Below are positions 57,454-64,000 of a DNA stretch of 64,000 bases, in pieces. The notes under the pieces were generated by a model that was not told the DNA's origin, did no database searches, and was given only the letters and a program-made list of their open reading frames with translations. This DNA comes from an uncultured Hyphomicrobiales bacterium. GTDB taxonomy: Bacteria; Pseudomonadota; Alphaproteobacteria; Rhizobiales; Devosiaceae. Position numbers and translations under genes: made by a program. The DNA lies in assembly GCA_903828145.1 (NCBI GenBank), contig CAIKKY010000006.1, positions 186,001 to 250,000 of the forward strand, in the 5' to 3' direction. The number at the start of each line of letters is the position of its first letter. Positions within the stretch are counted from its first letter, which is position 1.

Positions 57454-60400
57454 TCAACTGGCGAGGCGCACCCGTTCGGCCGCCGCAAGATCGACAGAAA
57501 CCAGCTGACTCACGCCTTTTTCGGCCATGGTGACGCCATAAAGCCGGTCGACCCGCGCCATGGTTATCGGGTTGTGCGTGATGACCAGAAACCGCGTATC
57601 GGTCTTTTCGGTCATGGTGGTGAGGAGCGTACAGAACCGCTCCACATTGGCGTCATCGAGCGGCGCATCCACCTCATCGAGCACGCAGATGGGCGCGGGA
57701 TTGGTGAGGAACACGGCAAAGATCAAAGACATGGCCGTCAGCGCCTGCTCGCCCCCCGACAGGAGCGTCATGGTTGTCGGCTTCTTGCCCGGCGGTCGCG
57801 CAATGATTTCGAGCCCGGCTTCCAAAGGATCATCGCTATCGACGAACTGCAGTTCGGCGGTGCCCCCGCCAAACAGCGAGGTGAACAGGTCCTTGAAATG
57901 CGCGTTGACCTTCTCGAAGGCCTCGCCCAGCCGTTGCCGCCCCTCGCGGTTGAGATTCTGGATTCCGCTGCGCAGCGCCGCGATAGCTGCGATCAGGTCG
58001 TTGCGGTCGGTGACCATCAGATCGAGCTTTTCGCGCACCTCTTCGGCCTCAGAATCAGCGGCGAGGTTGACCCCGCCCAGCCGTTCGCGCTCGGCCTTCA
58101 GCCGGTTGAGCCGCTCCTCGACCTGCATTTCCTTCGGCAATTCCTGCTCGGGACGAAGCCCCGCAAGACGCGCTGTTTCAGCCGCGCCGACGCCGAGAGC
58201 TTCGGCCACCTGCCGCTCCAGTTGCGCCCGCTGGCCCTGAAAGCCCTTGACCCGCTCATCAAGCCGAGCGGTCTCGGTGCGGAGCGCGCCAAGAGCCTCG
58301 GTGGTGAGCCGCAGCGCTTTTTCAGCCTCGCGCCGCTGCGATTCGGCACGGGCGAGAGCGTCCCCCGCCTGCCGATGCGCGTCTTCGGCCGTGGCGATCT
58401 GGCTCGCCCGCGCGCGCGGGCGATCCGCTTCCGCATCGGGATCGGTATTGAAGCTCAAAAGCTGCGCCCGCGCTTCCGCCTCGCGGGCCGCCAAAGCCGC
58501 GATCTGCCGCAGGGCGCTGTCGCGCCGCCGCTCCGCGCCCTGCTGCTCGGTCGTCAGCCGATCGAGCCGCATGCGCCGCGCCGTGTCTTCTGTTTGCAGC
58601 CGCTGCACCTCGGCCCGCGCCAGCGTCACCGCACTGCGGCCTTCCGCCAGCCGCTGCTCGGCAAGAGCCAGCGCGGTGGCGCTCGCCGTTTCCGCATCGC
58701 CTGCCGCACCTGCGGCACCGATCCGCGCGAGTGCGTCGACCGCTTCCGCACGGGTGGTGGCGAGGCTCGTCGCCGCCTCGTTGAGCCCGTCGCGCCGCGC
58801 CACCACACTGGCGGCGGCCCGCTCCAGCTCATCGACCCGGTTCCGTGCCCGCTGTTCGCGCTGCTGCGCGTCGCGCACGGCGTCCCGAAGGCGTTTTTCC
58901 TCAGTGCGGGCTGACGCCAGTGCCCCAAGGGCCGAATCAAGATTCACCCGTCCGGAGGCGCGGTGCGACAGCGCCGGCTCGAGCGCGCGCTGCACCTCGG
59001 CCAGCCGGTTGCGCTGTTCAAGCCGCACGGCTTGCGCGCTGGGCGCATCGGCGCGGGCCACCAGCCCATCCCAGCGCCATAAGGCACCCTCGCGGGTCAC
59101 GAGCCGCTGGCCGGGCAACAGCGCCGGGAACAGCCGCTCGGCCGAATCGGCATCGACCACGCCAATCTGCTGCAGGCGCCGCATGAGCGCCGACACGCCG
59201 CGAACCCTGGCCGAGAGCGGCACCACGCCCATGGGGAGGGCCGGATCGTCCGTGCCCGCGCCGGAGGTCGCCCAGCGGATCGGCGCACCGTCGGTGGCCG
59301 AAGCATCGAGATCATCACCCAAAGCGGCGCCCAGCGCGGCCTCGTACCCCGGATCAACGCTCAACTGGTCGATGACGGGCGGATAATCGGCACCGGCTGG
59401 GCTCGCGACCAACCGGGCGAGGGTACGGGCTTCGGTTTCAAGCCGCGTGGCTTCGCTGTCAGCGGCCTGAAACGCGGTGCGGGCCAATTCGGCCCCTGCT
59501 TCGGTGTCAAGAATGGTTTGGCCGGCCCGGACGAGATCGGTTTCAAACCCCGCAATCGCGGCCACCAGCGCCTCGCGCTCCAGCTGGGCGTCAACCAGCC
59601 CGCCGGTTTCGGCGATTTTCAGGTCAAGCTCGGCCATCTGGCGGGCAAGGTCATCGGCCTGCCGGTTGAGCCTCTCAATTCGCGCTTCGGCCTCGGTCCG
59701 GGCCCGCTGCCGGGCCTCGCGATCGGCCCGGAGCGCGGCCAGAGCTTCGGCTGCCTGCCGCACCGCGCTTTCGAGGGCAATGGCGCGCTCGCTTTCGGCC
59801 GTAAACCGGCTCTCCGCCGCGCTGAAAGCGCCGTCCGCTTCGGCGCGGCTGGCCTCAATCTGGGTCCGCTCAAGCGCGACCGCTGCGAGCGCTCCATCGG
59901 CCTCATCGCGCTGGGCCGCCTCGCGCGCTGCATCCTCGAGCACCTGATGAAGGTGCCGGTCCGCCTCGTCGCGGCGGCGCAGGTTGTCGCGCGCGGCGGC
60001 CTCGGCCTGTTCCCGCGCGATAACCAGCCGTTGCAGCGCTGCGGCTGCTGCCGCCTCGCGCTCCCGCGCCGGCGTGACAGCCCGGTCAGCGATGAAATGG
60101 ACTTTCTGCGCCTCAAGATCGAGATGTTCGGCATCGGCCAATTGCCGCACGATGCGGCCCTTGTCGGCCTCGGCTTCGTTCTCGGCTACCCGCGCCGCGA
60201 CCCAGCGAATATGAAACAGCGTCGCTTCGGTCTGCCGGATATCGCCCGACAGCGCCTTGTAGCGCGCCGCCAGCCGCGCCTGCCGCTTCAGCGTTTCGAG
60301 CTGCTGCTCGATCTGGGCAATGATGTCGTCGATGCGTTCGAGATTCTGTTCGGCGGCCCGCAGCCGCAGCTCGGCTTCGTGGCGGCGCGAATGGAGGCCG

Positions 60401-60915
60401 GAAATACCGGCGGCTTCTTCAAGAAGGGCCCGGCGCTGCTGCGGCTTGGCGGCAATGAGCTCGCCGATCTGGCCCTGCCGCACAAGGGCCGGGGAATGCG
60501 CGCCGGTCGAGGCATCGGCAAACAGCAGTTGTACGTCGCGGGCGCGCACTTCCTTGCCATTGACGCGATAGATCGACCCCGCCTCGCGCTCTATGCGGCG
60601 CGTGACTTCCAGCACATCGGCGGTGTTGAGATGGGCCGGGGCAGTGCGGGCCGAATTATCGAGCACCACCGTGACTTCAGCCGAGTTGCGGCCGGGCCGG
60701 TTGCCGGACCCGGCGAAGATCACATCATCCATGCCCGAGGCGCGCATGGCCTTGTACGAGCTTTCGCCCATGACCCAGCGCAGCGCTTCAACGAGGTTGG
60801 ATTTGCCGCAGCCATTGGGCCCCACCACACCGGTGAGGCCGGGCTTGAACTCCAGCTCGGTCGAATCGCAGAAGGATTTGAATCCGTGCAGTTTGAGGCG
60901 CGCGAACTTCACCAC
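57454..60915 (-). CDS. smc: Chromosome segregation ATPase SMC
   Basis: Condensin subunit that organises the chromosome. The 1153-residue protein has an N-terminal ATPase half with Walker A GPNGCGKSNLVEAL (near residue 32), two long coiled coils and a hinge around residues 510-650 (YPPVIDQLSVDPGYEAALGAALG). The C-terminal half has the signature LSGGEQALTAMSL (1052) and Walker B ICVLDEVDAPLDD (near 1076). The length is usual. It lies 18 bases behind dsbA and is probably co-transcribed. ScpA and ScpB are not in the window. Confidence 0.96.
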   Translation of the reverse strand: MVKFARLKLHGFKSFCDSTELEFKPGLTGVVGPNGCGKSNLVEALRWVMGESSYKAMRASGMDDVIFAGSGNRPGRNSAEVTVVLDNSARTAPAHLNTADVLEVTRRIEREAGSIYRVNGKEVRARDVQLLFADASTGAHSPALVRQGQIGELIAAKPQQRRALLEEAAGISGLHSRRHEAELRLRAAEQNLERIDDIIAQIEQQLETLKRQARLAARYKALSGDIRQTEATLFHIRWVAARVAENEAEADKGRIVRQLADAEHLDLEAQKVHFIADRAVTPAREREAAAAAALQRLVIAREQAEAAARDNLRRRDEADRHLHQVLEDAAREAAQRDEADGALAAVALERTQIEASRAEADGAFSAAESRFTAESERAIALESAVRQAAEALAALRADREARQRARTEAEARIERLNRQADDLARQMAELDLKIAETGGLVDAQLEREALVAAIAGFETDLVRAGQTILDTEAGAELARTAFQAADSEATRLETEARTLARLVASPAGADYPPVIDQLSVDPGYEAALGAALGDDLDASATDGAPIRWATSGAGTDDPALPMGVVPLSARVRGVSALMRRLQQIGVVDADSAERLFPALLPGQRLVTREGALWRWDGLVARADAPSAQAVRLEQRNRLAEVQRALEPALSHRASGRVNLDSALGALASARTEEKRLRDAVRDAQQREQRARNRVDELERAAASVVARRDGLNEAATSLATTRAEAVDALARIGAAGAAGDAETASATALALAEQRLAEGRSAVTLARAEVQRLQTEDTARRMRLDRLTTEQQGAERRRDSALRQIAALAAREAEARAQLLSFNTDPDAEADRPRARASQIATAEDAHRQAGDALARAESQRREAEKALRLTTEALGALRTETARLDERVKGFQGQRAQLERQVAEALGVGAAETARLAGLRPEQELPKEMQVEERLNRLKAERERLGGVNLAADSEAEEVREKLDLMVTDRNDLIAAIAALRSGIQNLNREGRQRLGEAFEKVNAHFKDLFTSLFGGGTAELQFVDSDDPLEAGLEIIARPPGKKPTTMTLLSGGEQALTAMSLIFAVFLTNPAPICVLDEVDAPLDDANVERFCTLLTTMTEKTDTRFLVITHNPITMARVDRLYGVTMAEKGVSQLVSVDLAAAERVRLAS

Positions 60916-60933
60916 GCGCCTCCGTGACGGGCG

Positions 60934-61626
60934 TCAGCCAATAAGCGGGTCCAGCTCGGCCTTGAACACGTCAAAAGTCACTTCCCCGGAGAGCATCTTG
61001 CCATTGAGATAGAAGGTCGGCGTACCCTGAAGCTTGAAATCATTCATGGCCTGGTCGCGCACCTTTTCGAGTGCCGTGAACAGGGTCTGATTCGTCAAGG
61101 CAGCGTCATAGGTTTCCTTGGTAAAACCAAGCTGCTGGGCAATGGCGAACAGCGCGTCATTGGGCTTGTCGGACGTGCCCCAATCCTGCTGCGTCTTGAA
61201 ATAGGTGGTGATCACATCGTGGTAGCGCTCGGGGCCCGCGGCCTCGGCCAGCATGAACACCACCGCATCGAGGATGTTCCGCGTGAACGGGCGGGGCAGG
61301 AACATGATCTTGTTGGTATCGATATACTCGGTTTTGAGCTGCGGCAGCACATTGGTGTGGAACGCGGCGCAGTGCGAGCAGGTGGGCGACAGATATTCGA
61401 TCAGCATGATCTTGGTGTCGGTCGCCCCCATCGGGTGATCCTGCAGGTCCGCCGCCATCTTCATGAGCTGCGCCGGATCGAACTGGGCGCCCGGGGCCTT
61501 GGCCGGGGCCGTGCCGTCCAGGGCGAAGGCGGGGGCGATGGTGAGCGCCAGATTAAGCGCTGAGCCGCCCATGACCAGCGCCGCCGCTGCGCCAGAGCCC
61601 ATAAGTACCGAACGACGATTGGTCAT
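60934..61626 (-). CDS. DsbA-family thiol:disulfide oxidoreductase
   Basis: A periplasmic thioredoxin-fold protein of 230 residues. The N-terminus has MTNRRSVLMG and a hydrophobic stretch ending near AFALDG; the twin Arg suggests possible Tat export. The active site is SPTCSHCAAFH (Cys83-Ser-His-Cys86). The helical insertion and the C-terminal QGTPTFYLNGKMLSG with cis-Pro are typical of the DsbA/BdbD type. Its likely role is disulfide formation or repair in exported proteins. Confidence 0.92.
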   Translation of the reverse strand: MTNRRSVLMGSGAAAALVMGGSALNLALTIAPAFALDGTAPAKAPGAQFDPAQLMKMAADLQDHPMGATDTKIMLIEYLSPTCSHCAAFHTNVLPQLKTEYIDTNKIMFLPRPFTRNILDAVVFMLAEAAGPERYHDVITTYFKTQQDWGTSDKPNDALFAIAQQLGFTKETYDAALTNQTLFTALEKVRDQAMNDFKLQGTPTFYLNGKMLSGEVTFDVFKAELDPLIG

Positions 61627-61751
61627 GTGACACTCCCGTTTTGATGGCGCGGGGCCGCGCCCGCAAATTTGTCCCGGCCTATAAGGCGTTAGTCAAGGCC
61701 CGGCAAGTTGAACCGCTGATGAACAAGCCATTTGGCGGCATTAAGGCGGGA

Positions 61752-62285
61752 TCAGTCCTGCTTTTTTCCCATGAGATTGCGACCGAGGCTCTGGAGCGCG
61801 GCGCGTAGCCCCTCATCGGCAATTTTGCCCACACTGGAGGCGAGCGTCGCGGCCCTGGCCGGGCTCAGGTCCGGCTTGGGCGCAGGCACCGGCTCAGCCA
61901 CGAGCAGGAAAGGCTCAGAGGAGAGCCGCACCTCAGCAACCAGCACATAGCCGAAATAGGCGTTGACCGCCTGCATGAGCCGCGGCCCCTCGTGCTGCAG
62001 CATCAGGCTGTGGCCGGGGTGGCAACTGACATGGAGAATGGCACCGTCGGCGCCGGGCGTGCGCTTGGGCCAGCTCAGTTTCACCGGCCGGGTCACGAGA
62101 TTATAGGGCGGCGGCGCGATGGCGCGCCAATGGCGCAACAGATCCTCGTTGGCGAAGCCACGCCGCTTTAGCGCCGGGTCAAGCGCCCGACCGAGGGCCT
62201 CGGCGAGCCCGGCGGCGCGGTTGAGCCGCTTGGCGGGCTTGTCGGTCTTCTCGATCTTTTCAGCCTTGGGCTTGGCACTTGTCAC
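61752..62285 (-). CDS. DUF721 family protein (DciA-like)
   Basis: A 177-residue protein with a basic N-terminus, the DUF721 core (LGRALDPALKRRGFANEDLLRHWRAI, then ILHVSCHPGHSLMLQHEGPRLMQAVNAYFGY) and a C-terminal extension. The core resembles DciA, the ancestral loader of the replicative helicase; some alphaproteobacterial DUF721 proteins may serve that role. GTG start at 62285, divergent from mutY with 58 bases between. Confidence 0.85.
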   Translation of the reverse strand: MTSAKPKAEKIEKTDKPAKRLNRAAGLAEALGRALDPALKRRGFANEDLLRHWRAIAPPPYNLVTRPVKLSWPKRTPGADGAILHVSCHPGHSLMLQHEGPRLMQAVNAYFGYVLVAEVRLSSEPFLLVAEPVPAPKPDLSPARAATLASSVGKIADEGLRAALQSLGRNLMGKKQD

Positions 62286-62343
62286 GGGATAATTCCTTGG
62301 CCGGGCTTGTCACGGGGCTGGCCGTGCCCAACAACCTACCACA

Positions 62344-63411
62344 ATGTCGAGGCTCACGAAAAACACGAACTGGCCGGCGCTGAATGCCGGCGCCGTGCTG
62401 GCTTGGTATGATGCCCATGCGCGCGTGCTGCCGTGGCGCGTGCCGCCGGAGGCGCGCCTTTTGGGCGAAAAGCCCGACCCCTATCGCGTCTGGCTCAGCG
62501 AAGTCATGCTGCAACAGACGACCGTCGCGACGGTGGGGCGCTATTACGCACGCTTTTTGTCGCTGTGGCCGCGTGTGGCAGACCTCGCGGCGGCCCCGCT
62601 CGATGCGGTTCTCGTTGAATGGGCAGGGCTCGGCTATTATGCGCGGGCGCGCAATCTCCACGCCTGCGCGCAGGCCGTGGTCGAGCGGCACGGCGGGCAC
62701 TTCCCCACAAGCCATGCGGCGCTTCTCTCGCTTCCCGGAATCGGGGCCTATACGGCCGCCGCCGTCGCCGCTATTACCGCCGATGAACCGGTCGCCGTGC
62801 TCGATGGCAATGTCGATCGCGTGCTCGCGCGTTTCCTCGCGCTTGAGGTGCCCGTGGTCAACGCCAAGGACGAGCTTCGGGCCTATCTGACGGCCCATGT
62901 GCCGCAACGGGCCGGTGATTTTGCGCAGGCGCTGATGGACTTGGGCGCCACAATCTGTGCGCCGAAAAAAGCCGCCTGCCTTGTCTGTCCGCTGGCCGAT
63001 GACTGCCGGGGGCAGAAGGCCGAGCCGCTGCGCTTTCCGATCAAGCTCGACAGGAAGCCCCGCCCGACACGCTATGGCCATGCCTTCGTCATCCGCGATG
63101 CCGGGGGCGATGTCTATCTGCGCCAGCGCGGCGAAACGGGGCTTTTGGCGAAAATGACCGAAGTGCCGGGCTCGGACTGGGCCGATGCGCCCACCCCGCC
63201 GAACCCGCCGTTTGCGGCCAAATGGCAGCGGCGCGGCGCGATCAGCCACGTTTTCACCCATTTCGCGCTGATGCTCGATGTGTGGGAGGCGGTCGCCCCC
63301 AACCCGGCCGTGCTGGCCGAAGGCTGGTGGACATCCCCCGCCGCGCTGGGGCGCGAGGCACTGCCGACGCTCTATCGCAAAGTGCTGGCCGAGGCCGGGC
63401 TCCCGGGCTGA
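62344..63411 (+). CDS. mutY: A/G-specific adenine DNA glycosylase
   Basis: Removes adenine mispaired with 8-oxoguanine. The 355-residue protein shows LSEVMLQQTTVATVGRYYARF with the catalytic Glu near residue 50, the helix-hairpin-helix LPGIGAYTAAAVAAI near 135, the catalytic Asp in VLDGNVDRVLARF near 156 and the 4Fe-4S motif CAPKKAACLVCPLADDC near 208. A C-terminal NUDIX-like domain follows (YLRQRGETGLLAKM; HVFTHFAL). Its stop lies two bases before that of convergent ccrM. Confidence 0.95.
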   Translation: MSRLTKNTNWPALNAGAVLAWYDAHARVLPWRVPPEARLLGEKPDPYRVWLSEVMLQQTTVATVGRYYARFLSLWPRVADLAAAPLDAVLVEWAGLGYYARARNLHACAQAVVERHGGHFPTSHAALLSLPGIGAYTAAAVAAITADEPVAVLDGNVDRVLARFLALEVPVVNAKDELRAYLTAHVPQRAGDFAQALMDLGATICAPKKAACLVCPLADDCRGQKAEPLRFPIKLDRKPRPTRYGHAFVIRDAGGDVYLRQRGETGLLAKMTEVPGSDWADAPTPPNPPFAAKWQRRGAISHVFTHFALMLDVWEAVAPNPAVLAEGWWTSPAALGREALPTLYRKVLAEAGLPG

Positions 63412-63413
63412 TG

Positions 63414-64000
63414 TCAGGCCGAGAGCCGCGCCATGCCCACCCGCACCTCGGTGCGCAGCGCATCAATCGGCAACAGCGCATCACCCGTGCGCACATGCCA
63501 GAAGGTCCAGCCATTGCAGGCTTCAGCATTTTGCACCAAAGCGCCAACCCGATGGATCGAGCCGTAATGCTCGCCGGCACTGATCGAACCATCGGCCCGC
63601 ACCAGCGCGCGCCAGCGGCCGCGATTGTCGCATAGCTCGGTACCCGGGGTCACAAGGCCCAGTTCGACGAGACTGCCAAAGGCGACGCGTGGCGCCTGGC
63701 GCTTGGTGGGAACAGGTTCGAGGGCGCGGGCATCAAGCGGCTTGATCGCGGCAATGCGTTTCAGCGCCCCGGCGATATAGGTTTCTTCGCGGTCGATACC
63801 GATGAAATGTCGGCCGAGCTTTTTCGCTACGGCCCCGGTGGTGCCCGTACCAAAGAACGGATCCAGCACCACATCGCCCGGCTTGGTGGTGGCCGTCAGG
63901 ATGCGGAACAGCAGCGCCTCGGGCTTTTGGGTCGGGTGCAGCTTTTCGTCATCCTCGCCCTTCAGCCGTTCGCTGCCCGTGCAGATCGGAAACAGCCAGT
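63414..64000 (-). CDS. ccrM: CcrM-type GANTC adenine DNA methyltransferase, C-terminal part
   Basis: Cell-cycle-regulated N6-adenine methylase of alphaproteobacteria. The frame is open to the window edge (first full codon at 63998), so the N-terminal part with the catalytic DPPY lies outside. Seen are [14 protein letters not shown], the SAM-binding [21 protein letters not shown] and [17 protein letters not shown]. Then comes the C-terminal extension ([16 protein letters not shown]... NGWTFWHV), which is characteristic of CcrM and related to the RAMA domain. Its promoter is not in the window. Confidence 0.93.
   Translation of the reverse strand, partial: WLFPICTGSERLKGEDDEKLHPTQKPEALLFRILTATTKPGDVVLDPFFGTGTTGAVAKKLGRHFIGIDREETYIAGALKRIAAIKPLDARALEPVPTKRQAPRVAFGSLVELGLVTPGTELCDNRGRWRALVRADGSISAGEHYGSIHRVGALVQNAEACNGWTFWHVRTGDALLPIDALRTEVRVGMARLSA

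Noticed and set aside
57445-60927. Long plus-strand open frames opposite smc
   Set aside because: SMC motifs on the minus strand are complete from Walker A to Walker B, so these are shadows.

Overview
This window is a high-GC, gene-dense chromosomal segment. Its gene content points to an alphaproteobacterium of the Hyphomicrobiales (Rhizobiales), probably close to Devosia/Devosiaceae. The clues are the split F0 ATP synthase set with both b and b' subunits, a CcrM-type GANTC methyltransferase beside mutY, DUF721, dsbA and smc, the ctaC-ctaD-ctaB-coxF-ctaG-ctaE oxidase operon, IalB, and several small alphaproteobacterial families (DUF2093, DUF4170, a DUF6101-like protein). The order-level call is firm; the genus is a guess from memory. 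I see no rRNA, tRNA, insertion sequence, prophage, CRISPR array or resistance gene. The window is mainly core genome.

Layout. 1-3.4 kb: the end of hisS, then hisZ and hisG, chained by 4-base start/stop overlaps with a TSUP-type exporter. 3.4-5.6 kb: groESL on the minus strand, with an RpoH-like promoter, a perfect CIRCE operator and a terminator. 5.7-9.6 kb: a glycosyltransferase/GtrA protein, then a divergent pair made of a degenerate NtrC-like AAA+ protein and a degenerate membrane EAL protein. 9.6-18.2 kb: a HAD hydrolase, ribF, ileS, lspA, a lipoprotein, an RluB-like pseudouridine synthase with a highly repetitive tail, and rsmD. 18.2-24.7 kb: mutL, tadA, a patatin, purD, xseA and DUF2093. 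24.7-34.2 kb: an envelope region with a lipid A acyltransferase, an ArnT-like glycosyltransferase, an O-antigen-ligase-like protein, kdsA, a histidine phosphatase, kdsB, kdsD, waaA, DUF4170 and cysQ. 34.4-38.7 kb: a DUF6101-like protein, ubiA, rsmE, gshA and ialB. 39.1-45.5 kb: the aa3-type cytochrome c oxidase operon with its assembly factors. 45.6-48.9 kb: thrC, an M16 peptidase and a GNAT acetyltransferase. 48.9-54.5 kb: a large GGDEF-EAL membrane protein, yqgE, an orphan DsbD-alpha-like protein, a peroxiredoxin and a lipoprotein. 54.6-64 kb: the F0 operon atpIBEF'F, smc, dsbA, DUF721/dciA, mutY and the end of ccrM.

How the genes fit together. The kds/waa cluster makes and transfers KDO, and the nearby acyltransferase, ligase-like and ArnT-like genes suggest lipopolysaccharide assembly. 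The only KDO step without an obvious enzyme here is the KDO-8-phosphate phosphatase; a histidine-phosphatase-fold protein sits in that gap. The cox operon and F0 operon form a respiratory block. A perfect FNR/FixK-type dyad sits ahead of the cox operon, in the only stretch over 300 bases without a gene. Convergent neighbours are packed very tightly: four pairs share a nested 4-base YTAG stop.

I found no clearly new multi-gene system. The best leads are three proteins of the regulator/c-di-GMP families with altered signature residues, the histidine phosphatase in the KDO operon with its second catalytic His replaced, the repeat-rich RluB tail, and the FNR-like site ahead of the cox genes.
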